A DNA stretch of 64,000 bases from Typha latifolia (GCA_019914945.1 CM034101.1:7203188-7267187); one strand, 5' to 3'. Positions 23,006 to 34,670 are shown, numbered from the stretch's first letter. Numbers and translations: made by a program. Notes: generated by a model from the letters alone, not told the origin.

Positions 23006-24916
23006 ATCACTCGCACAAGGCCATCAGCTACATCGCTGGAATCGGCGGAGATTGAACGCCATCAAGCCACACATCTTTGTTTCCTTCCTTAAATTTCATC
23101 CACATGCTCTAAAAATCAAATGTGTCGGGTCCTAAGCTCTGTAACTGCTGAGTGCCAAGAACAATGTCCACTCCTCATAGCGCCAACGGATACAAGTCCA
23201 CAATGATATCGTGTCCTTTCACTTGTATACCGACTCGGCGACACAAGCTCTCCGCCCGAAGCTTCGTGCCATCTCTAATAGCAACGTCAAACCCCGCGGT
23301 CGGTTTGGCGTCCAAGCCTAATCTCCTCACTAACCTCTCATCTAGAAAGTTGTGTGTACTCTCTGAATCGATGAGGATGTGCACACAATGCTTTCTAACA
23401 AGTTTGTCCACTCGCAATGTCCTCTGTGCGGAAGTACCTGAATATGCATGCATCGATATTTTAGCTTGGATATCTTCTTTGGCGCCCTCCTTCACAGCCT
23501 CTTCATGGACTTTCTTTGAACACTCTCCATCACCAACAATCTCATCGTCCTCCTTGAGATCGTCGATGAGCATCACACACCCAATCGGTTTGGAGCACCG
23601 ATGATCGGGGGTGAAACGTTCATCTCATCTAAAGCAAAGACCCATCGCTCTTCGCTCCTCCACCTGGGAAGGTGTAAGAGTTCGAACGGGGGGTCTTGTG
23701 CCTCTTCTAACATCGGAAGAAGGTTCCAAAGGTGGTCGTGCTCTAGTACTAGTAGCCGCTATCTTTGAACCCGCAGAACAGCCCATCTTAGTTGCCCTAG
23801 CTGGTTTTCGCTGCCATCTTGAGAGCCTTGTGCTTTTGCTCCATCCTCATGGCCTTCTCAAAGGCCTCCTCAAGAGTGGTAGGACAAAGAGCACAAACAT
23901 CCGCTTGGATCTCCTCCCTCAGCCCTGAAATGAATGTGCTCATCAATGTCGATTCAGGCCAAGGTGGCTCACAACAACTGCCAACTCTTTCAAATTTTGC
24001 TTAGTACTCTAATACGGTATTCCTCTGAACCATCTTACTTAATGTGGCAGCAAAATCTTCATATGCCACTGTCCCAAATCTGCATATAATCCTCCTACAA
24101 AAGTCGACCCAACTAGTAAATCCTCCACCATGAATAGGCAATCGATACCAATGCAATGCCATTCCTTGGAGGTAAAAGCTTGTCATCTAGACCTTTGTGT
24201 CCTCCACTATCCCTTGGCAATCAAAGTATTGCTCCACTTGAAACACCCAATCCGTTGGAGTGAGCCTTAGAATTTTGGAAAGTCCATGAGTGCGGTTCCC
24301 CCCCGGATAGCAATGTCGGATTCGTGAAAGATCCTAGGTTCAGGTCTAAACCTTTGTACTTATTGATCTCCTTCTCTAAATCCTCGAGCACGTCCATCAC
24401 CATCTCCAAAGGGATCAACTTCATCATCAAAGTGCCAATCCTCTTCATCGACAAAGCGCACTGGTGCCGCACACCTCTCGGGCTCCACCACTATCGGTTT
24501 TGGGTTTTGTATCGAAGGTGGGGCATGATGTGTAGGCATAGATAAAAAAGGATCATTGATATTAACATATCATACTTGGACCTGTGGGGTATCGATTCAG
24601 TGTGGTCCCACCCCTGGTCCTTCTTGAGGCACCAAACTTCGTCGAGGAGATGACGAAGCCGATCGGTTCATGACATATTCCTTTAAAGCATTATGATCAT
24701 TCTGCATTGCGTCCACCCTATGCAGCAATGGAACATGCCCCTAAGTTCATTCACTAAGCCCATGTTCACACCTATGGACGTTGGTTGACTCGATCCTGCC
24801 GTGGTAACCCCAAAGAAATCGGCCTCACGGTTAGGGTTATCATAGATTGAGTCTTCTCTTGTCAGTGTGTTCTCCATTAATCTCCTTATTGATGTCATCT
24901 TCCTTGTTTCCACCAT
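23006..24916 (-). pseudogene. Family A gag and protease (decayed)
   Basis: Starts at the ATG at 24916 (MVETRKMTS), the same start as at 1801. The gag core is split (24472-24221, then SFYLQGMALHWYRLPI, FCRRIICRFGTVAYEDF at 24180-24060). A knuckle remnant (CFR.DERFTPDHRC, with Cys to Trp in the second position) and an acidic linker lead into protease, ILIDSESTHNFLDERLVRRLGLD (near 23370-23300), where the DSG triplet reads DSE. The matching region of the copy at 1801-3560 is very similar. Confidence 0.87.
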
Positions 24917-24940
24917 TAATGGAGGTCTAAGGTTCGCTTA

Positions 24941-24952
24941 GCTCTAATACCA
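24941..24952 (-). promoter_or_regulatory. Primer-binding site of the second family A element
   Basis: On the minus strand TGGTATTAGAGC lies just after the LTR end. It matches the initiator-Met tRNA-type site with one C-to-T change. Confidence 0.8.
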
Positions 24953-24953
24953 A

Positions 24954-25803
24954 TGATAGGGCACGGAATGATCCCTTCAAGATCTTGATTGATTATAGGA
25001 AGTAATTCGCGCAACTGAGGAAAAATATTCATCAAATATTCTCTGTAGTTAGAAAATTACGAAAATAAGTTGGATTGATCCATAATTTCCTAATCTATGT
25101 TGTTCGAATTTACGCTCTTCGCAGATTCGCACGGCAAGTCGGACAAAAACACGATATAGTGCGGAAGATAATGGTGGTGACAGGTGGAGTGGATATTAGG
25201 GTTATGGATGATAATGGAGATGAGAGTGGATGGGTGATGTTGTTTAAAAGATATTGTTTAAAAGATAAAGACGAAGGGGAGGAAGTGGTCAAGATCCTAA
25301 AGAAGAGGGACGACTCGACAGACGAGGGAGTTAGAAGTTAGGAGAGACCTTGCCAACGGTAGAGGTGGTAGGTTGGTGAAGAGATAGAAGGGAGATTAGG
25401 GTAGAGAGACTAGAGAGATGATAGATAGGCAAGAAACCAATATTTTAATAGTATAATAATTTTGGTTGTCATCCACACCTTTATAGAGGCTAGCCAACTA
25501 ACAAAAATAACAATTATTAACCCTAATTTTAGTGGACTCCTGTCGGTCGCGTTCGAATGCATCCGATCGTGTTCAAATGCACAAAAGTTGTTCACTAGCG
25601 ATGAGAACCTGATGCAGATGTGAACGCAGCATTCGAACGCGCCCGACCGCATTCGGATACACATTTTACATTTCCTATGTTTGCAAACTTGATGTAGGCA
25701 TTTGAATGCACCCTCTTCCGCGTTCGATCGCGACCTACAGAAAATTTATTTTAATAAAAATAAATAATTGTGCAATAAGAAAAGACTCTAATAAGGTATA
25801 TCA
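24954..25803 (-). repeat. Family A 5' LTR (complete copy)
   Basis: An 850-bp LTR bounded by TGATA (left, 24954) and TATCA (right, 25803). On the minus strand: U3 start, a palindrome array (25735-25548), TATA-like TCTATAAAGG near 25490, pyrimidine leader, AAGTTG-type leader box (about 25130-25040), and the end next to the PBS. It serves as the reference copy for the family. Confidence 0.87.
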
Positions 25804-27597
25804 CTCGTTCTCTCCTCCCAAGTAGTAGCCACCACTTTGACTCTACTGCCTCTAATTCTCGTTCACTAGCCAACCATCCTAGTCTCTTAGAGGTGGGCCC
25901 ACTCCTCGTTCTTTTTCTACTCTCTATTATTGCCCTAACCACCTTCACTGACCCTAACATTCTCCTATCACCTTTCTCCCCTTTTGACCTAGTGCCTCTC
26001 CCTCCTCTCCCTCCTCCCTTCAAACCCTAACCGAGCAAGCTTCCTTAGTTGTCAGCTCCTCCCTTCCTCTATCAAACCTCCCCTCCTCCTTGGGCACCAA
26101 CCACCTTCTCCCTTCTCTTCCCTCTCTCCTTTTCATGTTCAGCCACTATCCAGAGTTATCCACGTTTTGACCAATTTCACTATCTTCCCGTCAGCCTAGC
26201 CATCTCATGCTCCCCAACCTCTAATCATTGATTTGATCATATCTTCCGATCTAGCCATCCAAATCTCAAGATATTAGATTCATTGGAAAGCTCTCTTCTA
26301 GAGCTAGAATCTAAATTCTATGAGGTTTCAATGGGTAGGTCATCTAAAATATTACTCGAAAAGTCTGCCCTAGAATCTTCCACCGGCTAACCGCACATCT
26401 CTGGTACTGGCACTATCTCCATCCCTTGTCCTTCCTCCCTCTTCCACCACCACTCACTCACCCTAGACCTTCACCCCCCTACCCTCGGAACTACCAACCA
26501 TAATCCTCACCACATTCTGGACTCTATTAAAGGCCAACCTTCATCACCGATCTAAACCTCATCCTAGATACTATTATAGCAATATTATTGAATCCTAAAT
26601 GTCATCTCTAATCTCTGGGTCAAACTAAGCCACCACCACTTCCCTAGACCTCCTTACCACGTCTTATATCTACCCTAGCTTCATTGCCCAAGTCCAAAAC
26701 TTTCTCCACGAGCCACCCACCCTTAGGGCTGACCTCGACCATCCGATCGGTGCAACATCGGATAATCTGTTTCGACCCCTTTTCGACCTTCCCTCACCCT
26801 TTTGGCAATAACTTCTTGCTCCGATCTTTAAATCTACTCAAACTAGAGCCAAAAGAACCATATTCGTATGTCCTTAAAATTTCATAATTTTTCTACAAGC
26901 GGATTGTTTCAGATGTGGTTCATAACAAAGCTCTTTCATGTTTGAAATAAGTTAAAGAAATAGAGACCATTTTATAAAATATTTAATATGTATAGATTTT
27001 GGTAAGATTTTATAAACTATCTGGGCTAAGCACTATGGTACTCGCCCGATTGCCTCCTCGGCCTCTATGTCACCATGATCGGAGCTGAAGGTTGTGTATC
27101 TAGTTGACCCGCTCTCTACCCATCTATGCCCTCAAACCGCTCGCTTCTTGCTATCTCTGTCGTCATGCCTCGCCTCAGCCTTCATCATTGCACCTCAACC
27201 CGTCTAGCCTCGACTTTCGTCACTACTCCATCGCCTTGGCTTGCCTTGCCTCGGCCTTCGTCACCGTGCCTCACCTTGACTCACCTCGGCTTTCATCGTT
27301 ACATCTCAACTACCCTCGCCTAGCTTTCATCACCATCAACACTAGGATCTACCCTATTTCTTCCTATTTTGGGCCATCTATTCTTTTGAATTAAATATCT
27401 ATGTGAATGCAATGAGATATAATAGGCAGTATATCTTTGCTCTCCCCCCTCACTGTTTGTTTCCTTTCTCTCTTCCTTTTTTGCTTGTTCTGTTCTTACA
27501 TTCACAGATTTACTCAAATGTGTTCTTTAGGTTTTTTATTAAATTCACCGGACTTCATCACTAGCGGGCCTATATCCCTATCAAAGCTTGCTCCTTA
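25804..27597. other. No gene; degenerate repeat-derived sequence
   Basis: C- and T-rich leader-like sequence to about 26400 that includes the shared CATTGGAAAGCTCTCTTC box at 26285-26302. A degenerate tandem repeat of about 50 bp (CCTCGGCTTTCATCAC-like units) lies at 27165-27332. Open frames here are repeat translations and are not supported as genes. The last five bases, CCTTA (27593-27597), are the left target duplication of the next solo LTR. Confidence 0.55.
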
Positions 27598-29034
27598 TGT
27601 AACACACGCCACCAAACACGTGACCTGCTTCAATATTTTAACACAATATACAAGCAAAAAGCCCACATATCCACAAATAATAAAGACAAAGAAGAAGCCC
27701 ATAACACCATAGGCTACAACAAGCCCTAAAATACATATCCATAGACAGATAAAAAAAATGCCCACATAAGGCCTACAAGACATTTAGCTTATTTACATGA
27801 ATAAAAATAAGAATAAGGATAAGAATTATATTAAGAAGACTCAAGCCGGTCTTCACCGGATCTGCCATGAACTCCATCTCATCTACTAATCTGAAAATAT
27901 TTCCACTAGAAGATGGTGAGCATAAAGCCCAGCAAATTTCTATTTCTATAATTTAAAAGTAATACAATGAATGATGCAATAATAAGTGAATATGAGTTAT
28001 GCACATCATGATCAAATTAATGCATCAGTTTGGACTATCAAATCCTCAAACTTGAGCTCACACTGAGCTCCACCCATAGGCCATGTCAACACCACACCAC
28101 AAAATATGTATCTCAGATCGTGCAAAAATTATCGCACCACCGTGCAAAAATCAAGATTCATCGCTCACGGACGCCCTCACCCTACGTTATCGGGTATTGC
28201 TAGGTCTACATCATCCTGCCCTTCTCTCTCTATCTATCTTAAATACCCTAAAGGGTATAACTCTCGTCAATCAATAATAAATCACCCATCGCCAGGCGAA
28301 ACATTTGCCTGATTATCTAGGATCAATAAACTAAGACCTCAGGCGTGGGCCATAATATATATAAGTCGGGTACTATCGAGATGCAGTAGTGACCCCCCTA
28401 ATGGTCATGCATATGTACAAGTGGCATGAAATTATACAACACAACAAGTATAATAAAACACATCATTATCATAATTTACTTGCCAAGACACATGTTCATG
28501 ACCAATAAATATGCATAGAAATTATGATATGTAAAATCTTACCGAACAACAAAATAAATTACCATGCATGACGTACAATAATAACAGTAAGGAGAACGTA
28601 TGCACATGCATGCTATCAATGTGATGATGTTATAAGGTAAGTTACTTTATTCTCTACACTACTCTTAGATTATAGGTGTTTCACTTGCCTAAACTGCTTT
28701 TCTGATACTAGTTGCAACTATGCCACGAGATCGTCCTCATAGAATACGGAGTCCACCTCAATAAGAAAAGTAAATAAAAAGCATAAGCACAACAATCCTA
28801 TCACTAATAAGTTAAATAATCTTACTAACGTTCACTAAAGGCTTGAGTAGATCCATCTACGAGAGCTAGCATAGTTGTACTAGCACCTAACACGTTATTA
28901 AAAGAAATTTAAAGTAATTTACCTTAAATTCTCGTTCCATTAAATATTATCATTTAGGTAAATCACATAGGCAACACTAGATTAGACCGTTTCACTAATT
29001 AAGATAATCTACTTAATATACTTTTCCTATGATG

Positions 29035-29073
29035 ATCTGTATTAATTCTCCGGCAGGAGCAATTAATACAGAT
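29035..29073. repeat. Hairpin, 13-bp outer stem plus inner stem
   Basis: ATCTGTATTAATT pairs perfectly with AATTAATACAGAT 39 bp span end to end. Inside, CTCC pairs with GGAG around a GCA-type loop with one unpaired C. It lies in the large solo LTR. Confidence 0.85.
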
Positions 29074-29359
29074 ACACACAGATCACTAACTCAATTTGCT
29101 AAAAATTAATCTAATCAAGTATACACGACATTTGCTAAATCCAAATTAAGTTAGCTTCATTTATGTGTTATTTATAACGGCACTCTCTCAGGCCACGGTC
29201 TAATTCATTAAAAATTAATTTATAAGATAATTAATAAAGCGAACACTACTCTCTGCTAAAATTATTGATTAATTAAGGCTCACGATTGCCAGCATTAAAA
29301 ATGATTAACTAATGACTTAGGTAATTACTCTATTTAGCCAGCACAAAGCCAAAATAAAC

Positions 29360-30190
29360 TGATGGGTTCTTGTACTAAAAGGTCGGCTACAGAACGATTC
29401 CTTCAATATCTGGATTTATTATAGGAATTAGTCTGCGTAATTGTGGGAAAATATTCGTCAGCTATTCTCTTGTAGTCAGAAAATTACAAAACCATGTGAA
29501 TTAGATTCATAACTTCCTAATCTACCACTTTTGTATTTATGCCCTTCATAGATTCGAACCACAACTGGAACAAAAGCACAGAATAACGTGGGTGATGGTA
29601 GTGGTGATGGGTGGAGTGGATGTTAGGGTTATGGATGGGTATGGAGATGAAGGTGGAAGGTGGATGTGATTAAGGGATATAGACAAAGGGAACGAAGTGG
29701 TCGAGATCCCAAAGAAGAGGGGTGACTTGATAGTCGAGGGAGATTAGAAGTTAGGAGAAACCTTACCAATGATAGAGGTGGAAGGATGGTGAAGAGAAAG
29801 GAGGGAGAGAGTCTAAAGATAAGATAGGAGGCAAAAAATCAATAATCAAATAGCATAATGAATTTGGTCATATTTATAGAGGCTAACCAATAAGTCATAA
29901 AACAATAAGTAACCCTAATTCTAGAGGATTCCCGTCGATCACCTTCAAACGCCCCCGATCACATTCAAACTCACAAAAGACATTCTCTTTATGTGGGAAC
30001 AGCGTTCGAATGCACCCAACCGTGTTCGAATGCGCATTACGCGTTCTTTGTATTTGCGAACCTAATGTAGGCGTTCGCAAGTGCATTCAAACGCGATCCC
30101 TCCTGCGTTCGAACGCGACCTACAAGAATTTTATTTTAATAAAAATAAGCAACTAATGCAATAAAAAAAAGATCCTAACTAAGTGTATCA
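29360..30190 (-). mobile_element. Nested family A solo LTR with TAAAC target duplication
   Basis: 831 bp, bounded by TGATGGG (left) and GTATCA (right), with TAAAC at 29355-29359 and 30191-30195. On the minus strand it holds the palindrome array (30118-29936), TATA-like sequence near 29880 and the pyrimidine leader typical of family A. It inserted into the large solo LTR after that LTR was in place. Solo LTRs arise by recombination between the two LTRs of one element. Confidence 0.92.
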
Positions 30191-30243
30191 TAAACACCCC
30201 AAAAATGGCCCAAAGCTCACATTAACTAAAATGACACATGGAT

Positions 30244-30545
30244 ATAGCCCAACCCACCCCCAAATTGGGTTGGGCTATCTACAACCTAGCCACACCCTAG
30301 AGCACGGGCTGGGCTGCACCTAACCCAACCTAGAACGCAAATGCGGGCCTCAGCTGGGCCACACCTAGCCCGACCCAGAACGCGGGCCCGAGCTACGTCA
30401 CACCGAACCTAGCACGCGGGCTGGGCTGCAACCAGCCCGACCCAAAACTCGGGCTAGGTCGTACGTAGCTCGACTCAACACTCGGGCTGGCTGCACCTAG
30501 CCTAAGCCCGACCCAGCACTTGGGCTTGCTACACCTAGCCCAAGC
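30244..30545. repeat. GC-rich hairpin and degenerate tandem repeat
   Basis: ATAGCCCAACCC (30244-30255) pairs perfectly with GGGTTGGGCTAT (30267-30278). It is followed by five or six degenerate units of about 45-50 bp built on CACGCGGGCTGGGCTGCACCT and AGCCCGACCC. Part of the large solo LTR. Confidence 0.75.
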
Positions 30546-31386
30546 TCTCCTTTCTTACCTTGACTAAAAGGAGGAAGGGAGGATGGTGGTCGATGGTCAC
30601 TATCATCGATAGCTAGGGCCAACAGGCCTACCGACGACCCCGCCGGTGGGGAAGACACACACCGACGGCAAGGACCCAATCGGAGGGGGGAGAGGCGCTA
30701 CCGATGGACCCGACCACTGACAAGCCAGTTGTACCCACCGACACGCTCCCCTCGGCAAGCAAAAGCCAACTGAGGGGAAGCTGAGCTGTTAGAGGTGGCC
30801 TACGGCGAGAATCCACCTCGCATTGACCACCGGCCAAGACGAGGGGTTGCTTGGTAGCTCTAATTGCAAGGGCACCGAAGGAAGCACTGGGGGCATCCTT
30901 GCGAAGAGGAGAAGCTCACCGAACCAACGCGGCCAGGCACGAGACCGTTAGCCGGCCGAATCACGACGAGACCAAGAGGGAAAATTTTGAAGAAGAAAAA
31001 CTCAAACGCTAACACATTTTTAAATTAAATTTACCTAACGAGAGAGGCAGCTCTAGCGCTTCGATCCATAAGGTCAGTGGTTCCAGTGGTACTCTGACAA
31101 AGTGGGAAGAAGAAAGAGGGAGAGTGAGCTGGCAGGGAGAAGAAGGAAGAAAGAAAAAGAAAAAAAGGAAAGGAGAAAAGGGAGAAAAGGAAGAGAGGAA
31201 AGGGACGCATGTGCCCCGCACATGCACACCCTTAAGTCAACACACGTGCCAAGCACATGCATGCCCAATTTTTTTTTTATGGTTGTTACACCTTAGTTTG
31301 GCGCTTAGCTTCTCAAGGCTCATATTGTTCTACCTGTAGTGCTGCCAATTGGCTAGACGAGAAGCTTGCTACTAGAGCATTGCTTG

Positions 31387-31663
31387 TGTAACGCCCTCGC
31401 CCGGCATAGGTACGTGCACGCCCACGCACCCACATGACACGTGCGGCGCATGTGACAGGTCGAGCAGGGCCCGTCACGCACAGATACTCTCCTATGCACA
31501 TATAATCATGACATCATCAAATAAAACCTGCTAACCTATCCATGATCACATAATCCATCACCAAATAAATTATACTATTAACTAAATAAACCTGTTAACA
31601 TATGAATATCCAAGTCCATAATAAAAAACCCTAGACACAAGTATGTATCTAAATACTAAGCAA
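31387..31663 (-). repeat. Family C LTR fragment
   Basis: Starts TGTAACGCCCTCGCCCGGCA on the plus strand and matches 62096-62340 closely, with the same GC-rich start and following AT-rich text. On the minus strand this is the 3' end of the LTR. It is cut at about 31633-31663, where Sirevirus-like LTR sequence begins. Confidence 0.8.
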
Positions 31664-32701
31664 TGATATCACTCGTTCGTTTAAGTAAAAGTTCGTAGAA
31701 ATATTAAGAACGAAAGCAGAGATGAACGCCAAGATTTTAACGTGGAAAAATCCAAACGGGAAAAAACCACGGATCCAAACTCGGATCAAAACCAATCACT
31801 AGAATAGTAGCAGTTACAAGACTGACTCACAAAATAACCCGATGATCCAAACGACTTTGTTCCAATCAGTCTTACTCGCTAGAACCCACGATTCACTGCT
31901 TCTCGTGATTGAAGTCCAACCTCAGTAACCCTCGAGATTGATCTTTCGTCTAGATAGCCCTTAAGACAAAAGATTAACTTTTTAATGATGAGTGGAACCT
32001 TGTTAGTTGAAGAACTGATGTAGCCTCAAGAAGTCTCCTTCAATAATGCTTCTTCAACCACACTCAAGATAGGCCATCACAATCCTTATATATGATCTCC
32101 AAGATATAGCCAAATCCAAGTCTTATCCGTACTCACGAAAGTCCAATTTTATCAAACTTTGTTGGTGCGTTCAAACGCGGCCCGGGTGCGTTCGAACGAC
32201 ATGACTTGAACTCAGGTGCGTTCGAACCGGCCCGAGTGCGTTCGAACGCGACAACTTGAATTCTTCAGGTTGCGTTTGAACGCGTTTGTGAACGCAGCTC
32301 TCGGTCTGCATTAACGCAGTACCCGCGTTTGAACGCGTTTGTGAACACGGCTCTTTGTCTGTGCGAACGCAGTACCCGCGTTCAAACACATTTGTGAACG
32401 CGGCTCTCTGTCTGTGTGAATGCAGTACTCGCATTTGAACGCGTTTGTGAACGTGGCTCTCTGTTTGTGTGAACGCAGTACCCACGTTCGAACGCGTTTG
32501 TGAACGCAGCTCTCTGTCTATGTGAATGCAGTACCCGCGTTCGAGCGCGTTTGTGAACGCGGTGTGAACTCGACAGCTTTTCTCCAATAATCTTGCAATT
32601 CCTCAAACCAGAGATATTCTAGACTTGTGTAAAGCTCATATACATGAAAAAATACACTTAGAATATTTTATACACAATTGCCAACAAATAAAAACCTAAC
32701 A
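31664..32701 (-). repeat. Sirevirus-like 3' LTR
   Basis: On the minus strand it starts TGTTAGGTTTTT right after the tract GGGGGAGAT and ends GTGATATCA at 31664. It contains a TATA-like CATATATAAGG (near 32085-32095), an upstream tandem array rich in TTCGAACGC-type palindromes (32166-32570), and the U5-side text AACGTGGAAAAATCC (31739 on +), common in plant copia LTRs. About 1038 bp. A fragment of the same LTR recurs at 58867-58972. Confidence 0.8.
32265..32570. repeat. 53-bp tandem repeat with palindromes in the copia LTR
   Basis: Five to six units of about 53 bp, each holding GCGTTTGAACGC or a variant, then GTTTGTGAACGC, GGCTCTCTGTCTGT and GAACGCAGTACCC. Units differ mainly at CG sites (CG to TG or CA). 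The array lies upstream of the LTR's TATA box. Confidence 0.88.
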
Positions 32702-33048
32702 ATCTCCCCCTTTGGCAATTTGTGACAAAACACCTAGGTTACAAGAAATTACAAAGACTTCAAATTGAGTAATCAATAAGACTAGAATATTTTGCACATC
32801 AATCCCTGCAAATAAACATATACCAATCCAACAACAAGTGAAAATAACTTGAAATGAATAAACAATCCAAACACAAGTTATCAATGGAGCATAAGTTCAA
32901 AAGTACTTAAACATACAAAGTTCACAATTTCTCCAAAAAGCAAAGTTATAAGCAAGATTAGAAAGACAGAAAAACTCTAATAAACTCCCCCTATTACCAT
33001 GCTCTCCCTACACACCTAGACACCTAGACATTCTCCCCCTTTTTGCCA
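32701..33048 (-). promoter_or_regulatory. Multiple polypurine tracts before the copia 3' LTR
   Basis: Three C-rich stretches on the plus strand (TCTCCCCCTTTGGC near 32704, ACTCCCCCTATTACC near 32984, TCTCCCCCTTTTTGCC near 33033) are polypurine tracts on the element's sense strand. The first adjoins the LTR. Confidence 0.75.
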
Positions 33049-33061
33049 CAAATGTCAAAGA

Positions 33062-34141
33062 CTAGGAACTCGGAGGAAACTGACGCTGAAGAATCGTCAA
33101 CACAGAGTCAAGGACAGTCCCCTGACGAGCTTGCTCAGCTCGTAAATCATTCACGGCCGAATGGAGATCATGTACTTGAGTACTAAGCTGATCAAAACGG
33201 TCAGAGTACTGTGGTAACTCCCCCTCAGAGTGAGATGTGTCACCATCAGAGCTATCATCAGAACTGTCGAGGTGCGAGGAGCGACAAGCGGCCGAAGAGG
33301 ACGGCTTGAGAGGAGATGACTGGTCGTGAGCTTGACTCCGCTTAAGAGTAATCCGATCCAATGACTTCTGCGAAGTAAGAGAAGGTTCCAAAGCATCCAC
33401 ACGCACCCCACTCTGAGTGCACAAATTTGTAACAAAGATGCCAAATGGTAACCCCTCACGAGGTGCTTTGTTCTGGGCAGCTGTGAGAATCGAATCATAG
33501 ATCACCGCAGCCAAATCAACAGAAACTCCAATTAACATTGTATGAAGAAGGAATGCACGATCCAGACTAATACTGGAATGTCGAGTCTTGGGGGTGATGT
33601 TGTACAGACAAAATAGGTGAAGCATGCGAGCCACTGGTGTCAGCTTCGCATGCGGCATCATGTTTCTCTTACAACGTTCCCCTTTGATCAGTACAGTGCC
33701 AGCATATTCATCGACATCAAGAAGTGGAGCAAACATGGGGTACTGGAACTCACCATCAGGAAGACGAAGTTCAGCGCGAATAACATCTGAGTCCAAGTAT
33801 ATAGACATCCCACGAACAGTAGAATGAATACAGCGTTCTAAAACTATGGCATTACAAAAAAATTCTCGAACAACTTCCACATAAGCAGTCCTGCTCATCC
33901 GACACACCGATAACCATCCTCGCTCAGTAAATATCTGTTCTATCCCTAAAGTAGAAAATTCGGAAATGACCACGGGTCGTTCACAGATAACAGGACGGGT
34001 GCCAAAATTATGTTTGTATCGCCCTGCAGCCGTTGAAGTAGAAAACTTTGGAGCCGAAGTAGATGAGGAAGGCGACCTAAGTTTCTTGGAAACTGCAGCT
34101 TTTCTAGGCAATCTTGAGAAAGAAACAAGATGCAAGTTCAA
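33062..34141 (-). CDS. Sirevirus env-like ORF (putative plant transposon protein domain)
   Basis: An uninterrupted frame of about 359 codons on the minus strand, ending at 33062. Its core (FTERGWLSVCRMS, then VVREFFCNAIV, HSTVRGMSIYLDSDVIRAELRLPD) resembles what I recall of the 'putative plant transposon protein' family, common as the env-like ORF of Sireviruses. A Ser/Asp-rich acidic stretch and a C-terminal heptad-like segment (FDQLSTQVHDLHSAVNDLRAEQ) suggest a coiled coil. The function is unknown. The frame opens with a non-ATG codon; the first in-frame ATG is the Met of CRMSRTAY. A possible splice acceptor (pyrimidines then CAAG) lies near 34105 and a possible donor (GAGGTATGA) near 34379, so an upstream exon is possible. 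There is no signal peptide. Confidence 0.7.
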   Translation of the reverse strand: MNLHLVSFSRLPRKAAVSKKLRSPSSSTSAPKFSTSTAAGRYKHNFGTRPVICERPVVISEFSTLGIEQIFTERGWLSVCRMSRTAYVEVVREFFCNAIVLERCIHSTVRGMSIYLDSDVIRAELRLPDGEFQYPMFAPLLDVDEYAGTVLIKGERCKRNMMPHAKLTPVARMLHLFCLYNITPKTRHSSISLDRAFLLHTMLIGVSVDLAAVIYDSILTAAQNKAPREGLPFGIFVTNLCTQSGVRVDALEPSLTSQKSLDRITLKRSQAHDQSSPLKPSSSAACRSSHLDSSDDSSDGDTSHSEGELPQYSDRFDQLSTQVHDLHSAVNDLRAEQARQGTVLDSVLTILQRQFPPSS

Positions 34142-34559
34142 TACATGCCCAAAGCAACCAAAAAAATAGCAAGAAATCCAAAAAAAATTTCAAGAAACCA
34201 TGAAGGCCCTAAATGAAATCCATCTTTCACTTGAAAACTCTAAGATATCACGTTCAATCACACAAGAAACATCAAGATAGTAACTTTAATGTGATTAAAA
34301 CTCAAAAATGCACGAAATCAATCAAGATCAAAAGACTTAATTGAATAAAAAAATTGGAAAATTGATGGATGATCATACCTCGAAAAAGTGAAGAAAAACT
34401 CAGAAATTCGGCCGAAAGACGCTAGATCCGGAGGAGAACTACCCTCTAAAAGGGTTTATAATGAGAAATTTGATGAAAAATACCAAGATCTTGAAGATTT
34501 GAGAGGGAGAAAATGAAGGGTTTCTAGGGTTTGGAAGATGGAAGATGAAAATCCTTGGG

Positions 34560-34670
34560 TTCAGACGCAATATATAAAGAATCCTCGAGTGCGTTCGAAC
34601 GCACCAGTCTGCGCGTTCGAACGCGCTAGTTACCGCGTTCGAACTCAAAAATTTGCGCTCGAACGCCCTT
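34560..34670 (-). promoter_or_regulatory. Promoter-like region of the env-like ORF with TTCGAACGC palindromes
   Basis: Perfect GCGTTCGAACGC palindromes at 34591-34602 and 34613-34624, with two decayed copies to 34670. On the minus strand they lie just upstream of a TATA-like TTTATATATTG (about 34571-34580). A leader without ATG follows. The arrangement copies that of the gypsy family A LTRs. Promoter activity is inferred. Confidence 0.6.

Larger units (their letters stand above)
19258..25803 (-). mobile_element. Family A Ty3/gypsy element, second copy (degenerate)
   Basis: Read on the minus strand: 5' LTR (25803-24954), PBS, gag, protease, RT, RNase H, integrase, then a rearranged 3' LTR (20206 to about 19258). 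Gene order and proteins match the element at 972-4597. It carries many stops and frame changes and an internal RT deletion near 22550. Because the 3' LTR is rearranged, target duplications cannot be compared. Confidence 0.85.
27598..31290 (-). mobile_element. Large solo LTR with CCTTA target duplication, interrupted by a nested LTR
   Basis: On the minus strand it starts TGTAACAACC followed by a poly(A) tract (right end, 31290) and ends GTGTTACA (left end, 27598). CCTTA flanks it on both sides (27593-27597 and 31291-31295). Subtracting the nested 831-bp LTR and its 5-bp duplication leaves about 2.86 kb, close to family B LTR size, with the same layout: a hairpin near the TGTAA end (31207-31225), a purine-rich tract (31105-31200) and an AT-rich body. 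No coding region inside. Confidence 0.85.

Noticed and set aside
27104..27712. Open frames of 65 to 96 codons
   Set aside because: They follow a degenerate tandem repeat and pyrimidine-rich DNA; no protein signature.
30497..31501. Several short open frames in GC-rich DNA
   Set aside because: They lie inside the large solo LTR and the family C LTR stub and coincide with repeats.
32166..32570. 138-codon minus-strand frame with repeated His/Arg-rich units
   Set aside because: It is the translation of the 53-bp tandem array in the copia LTR.
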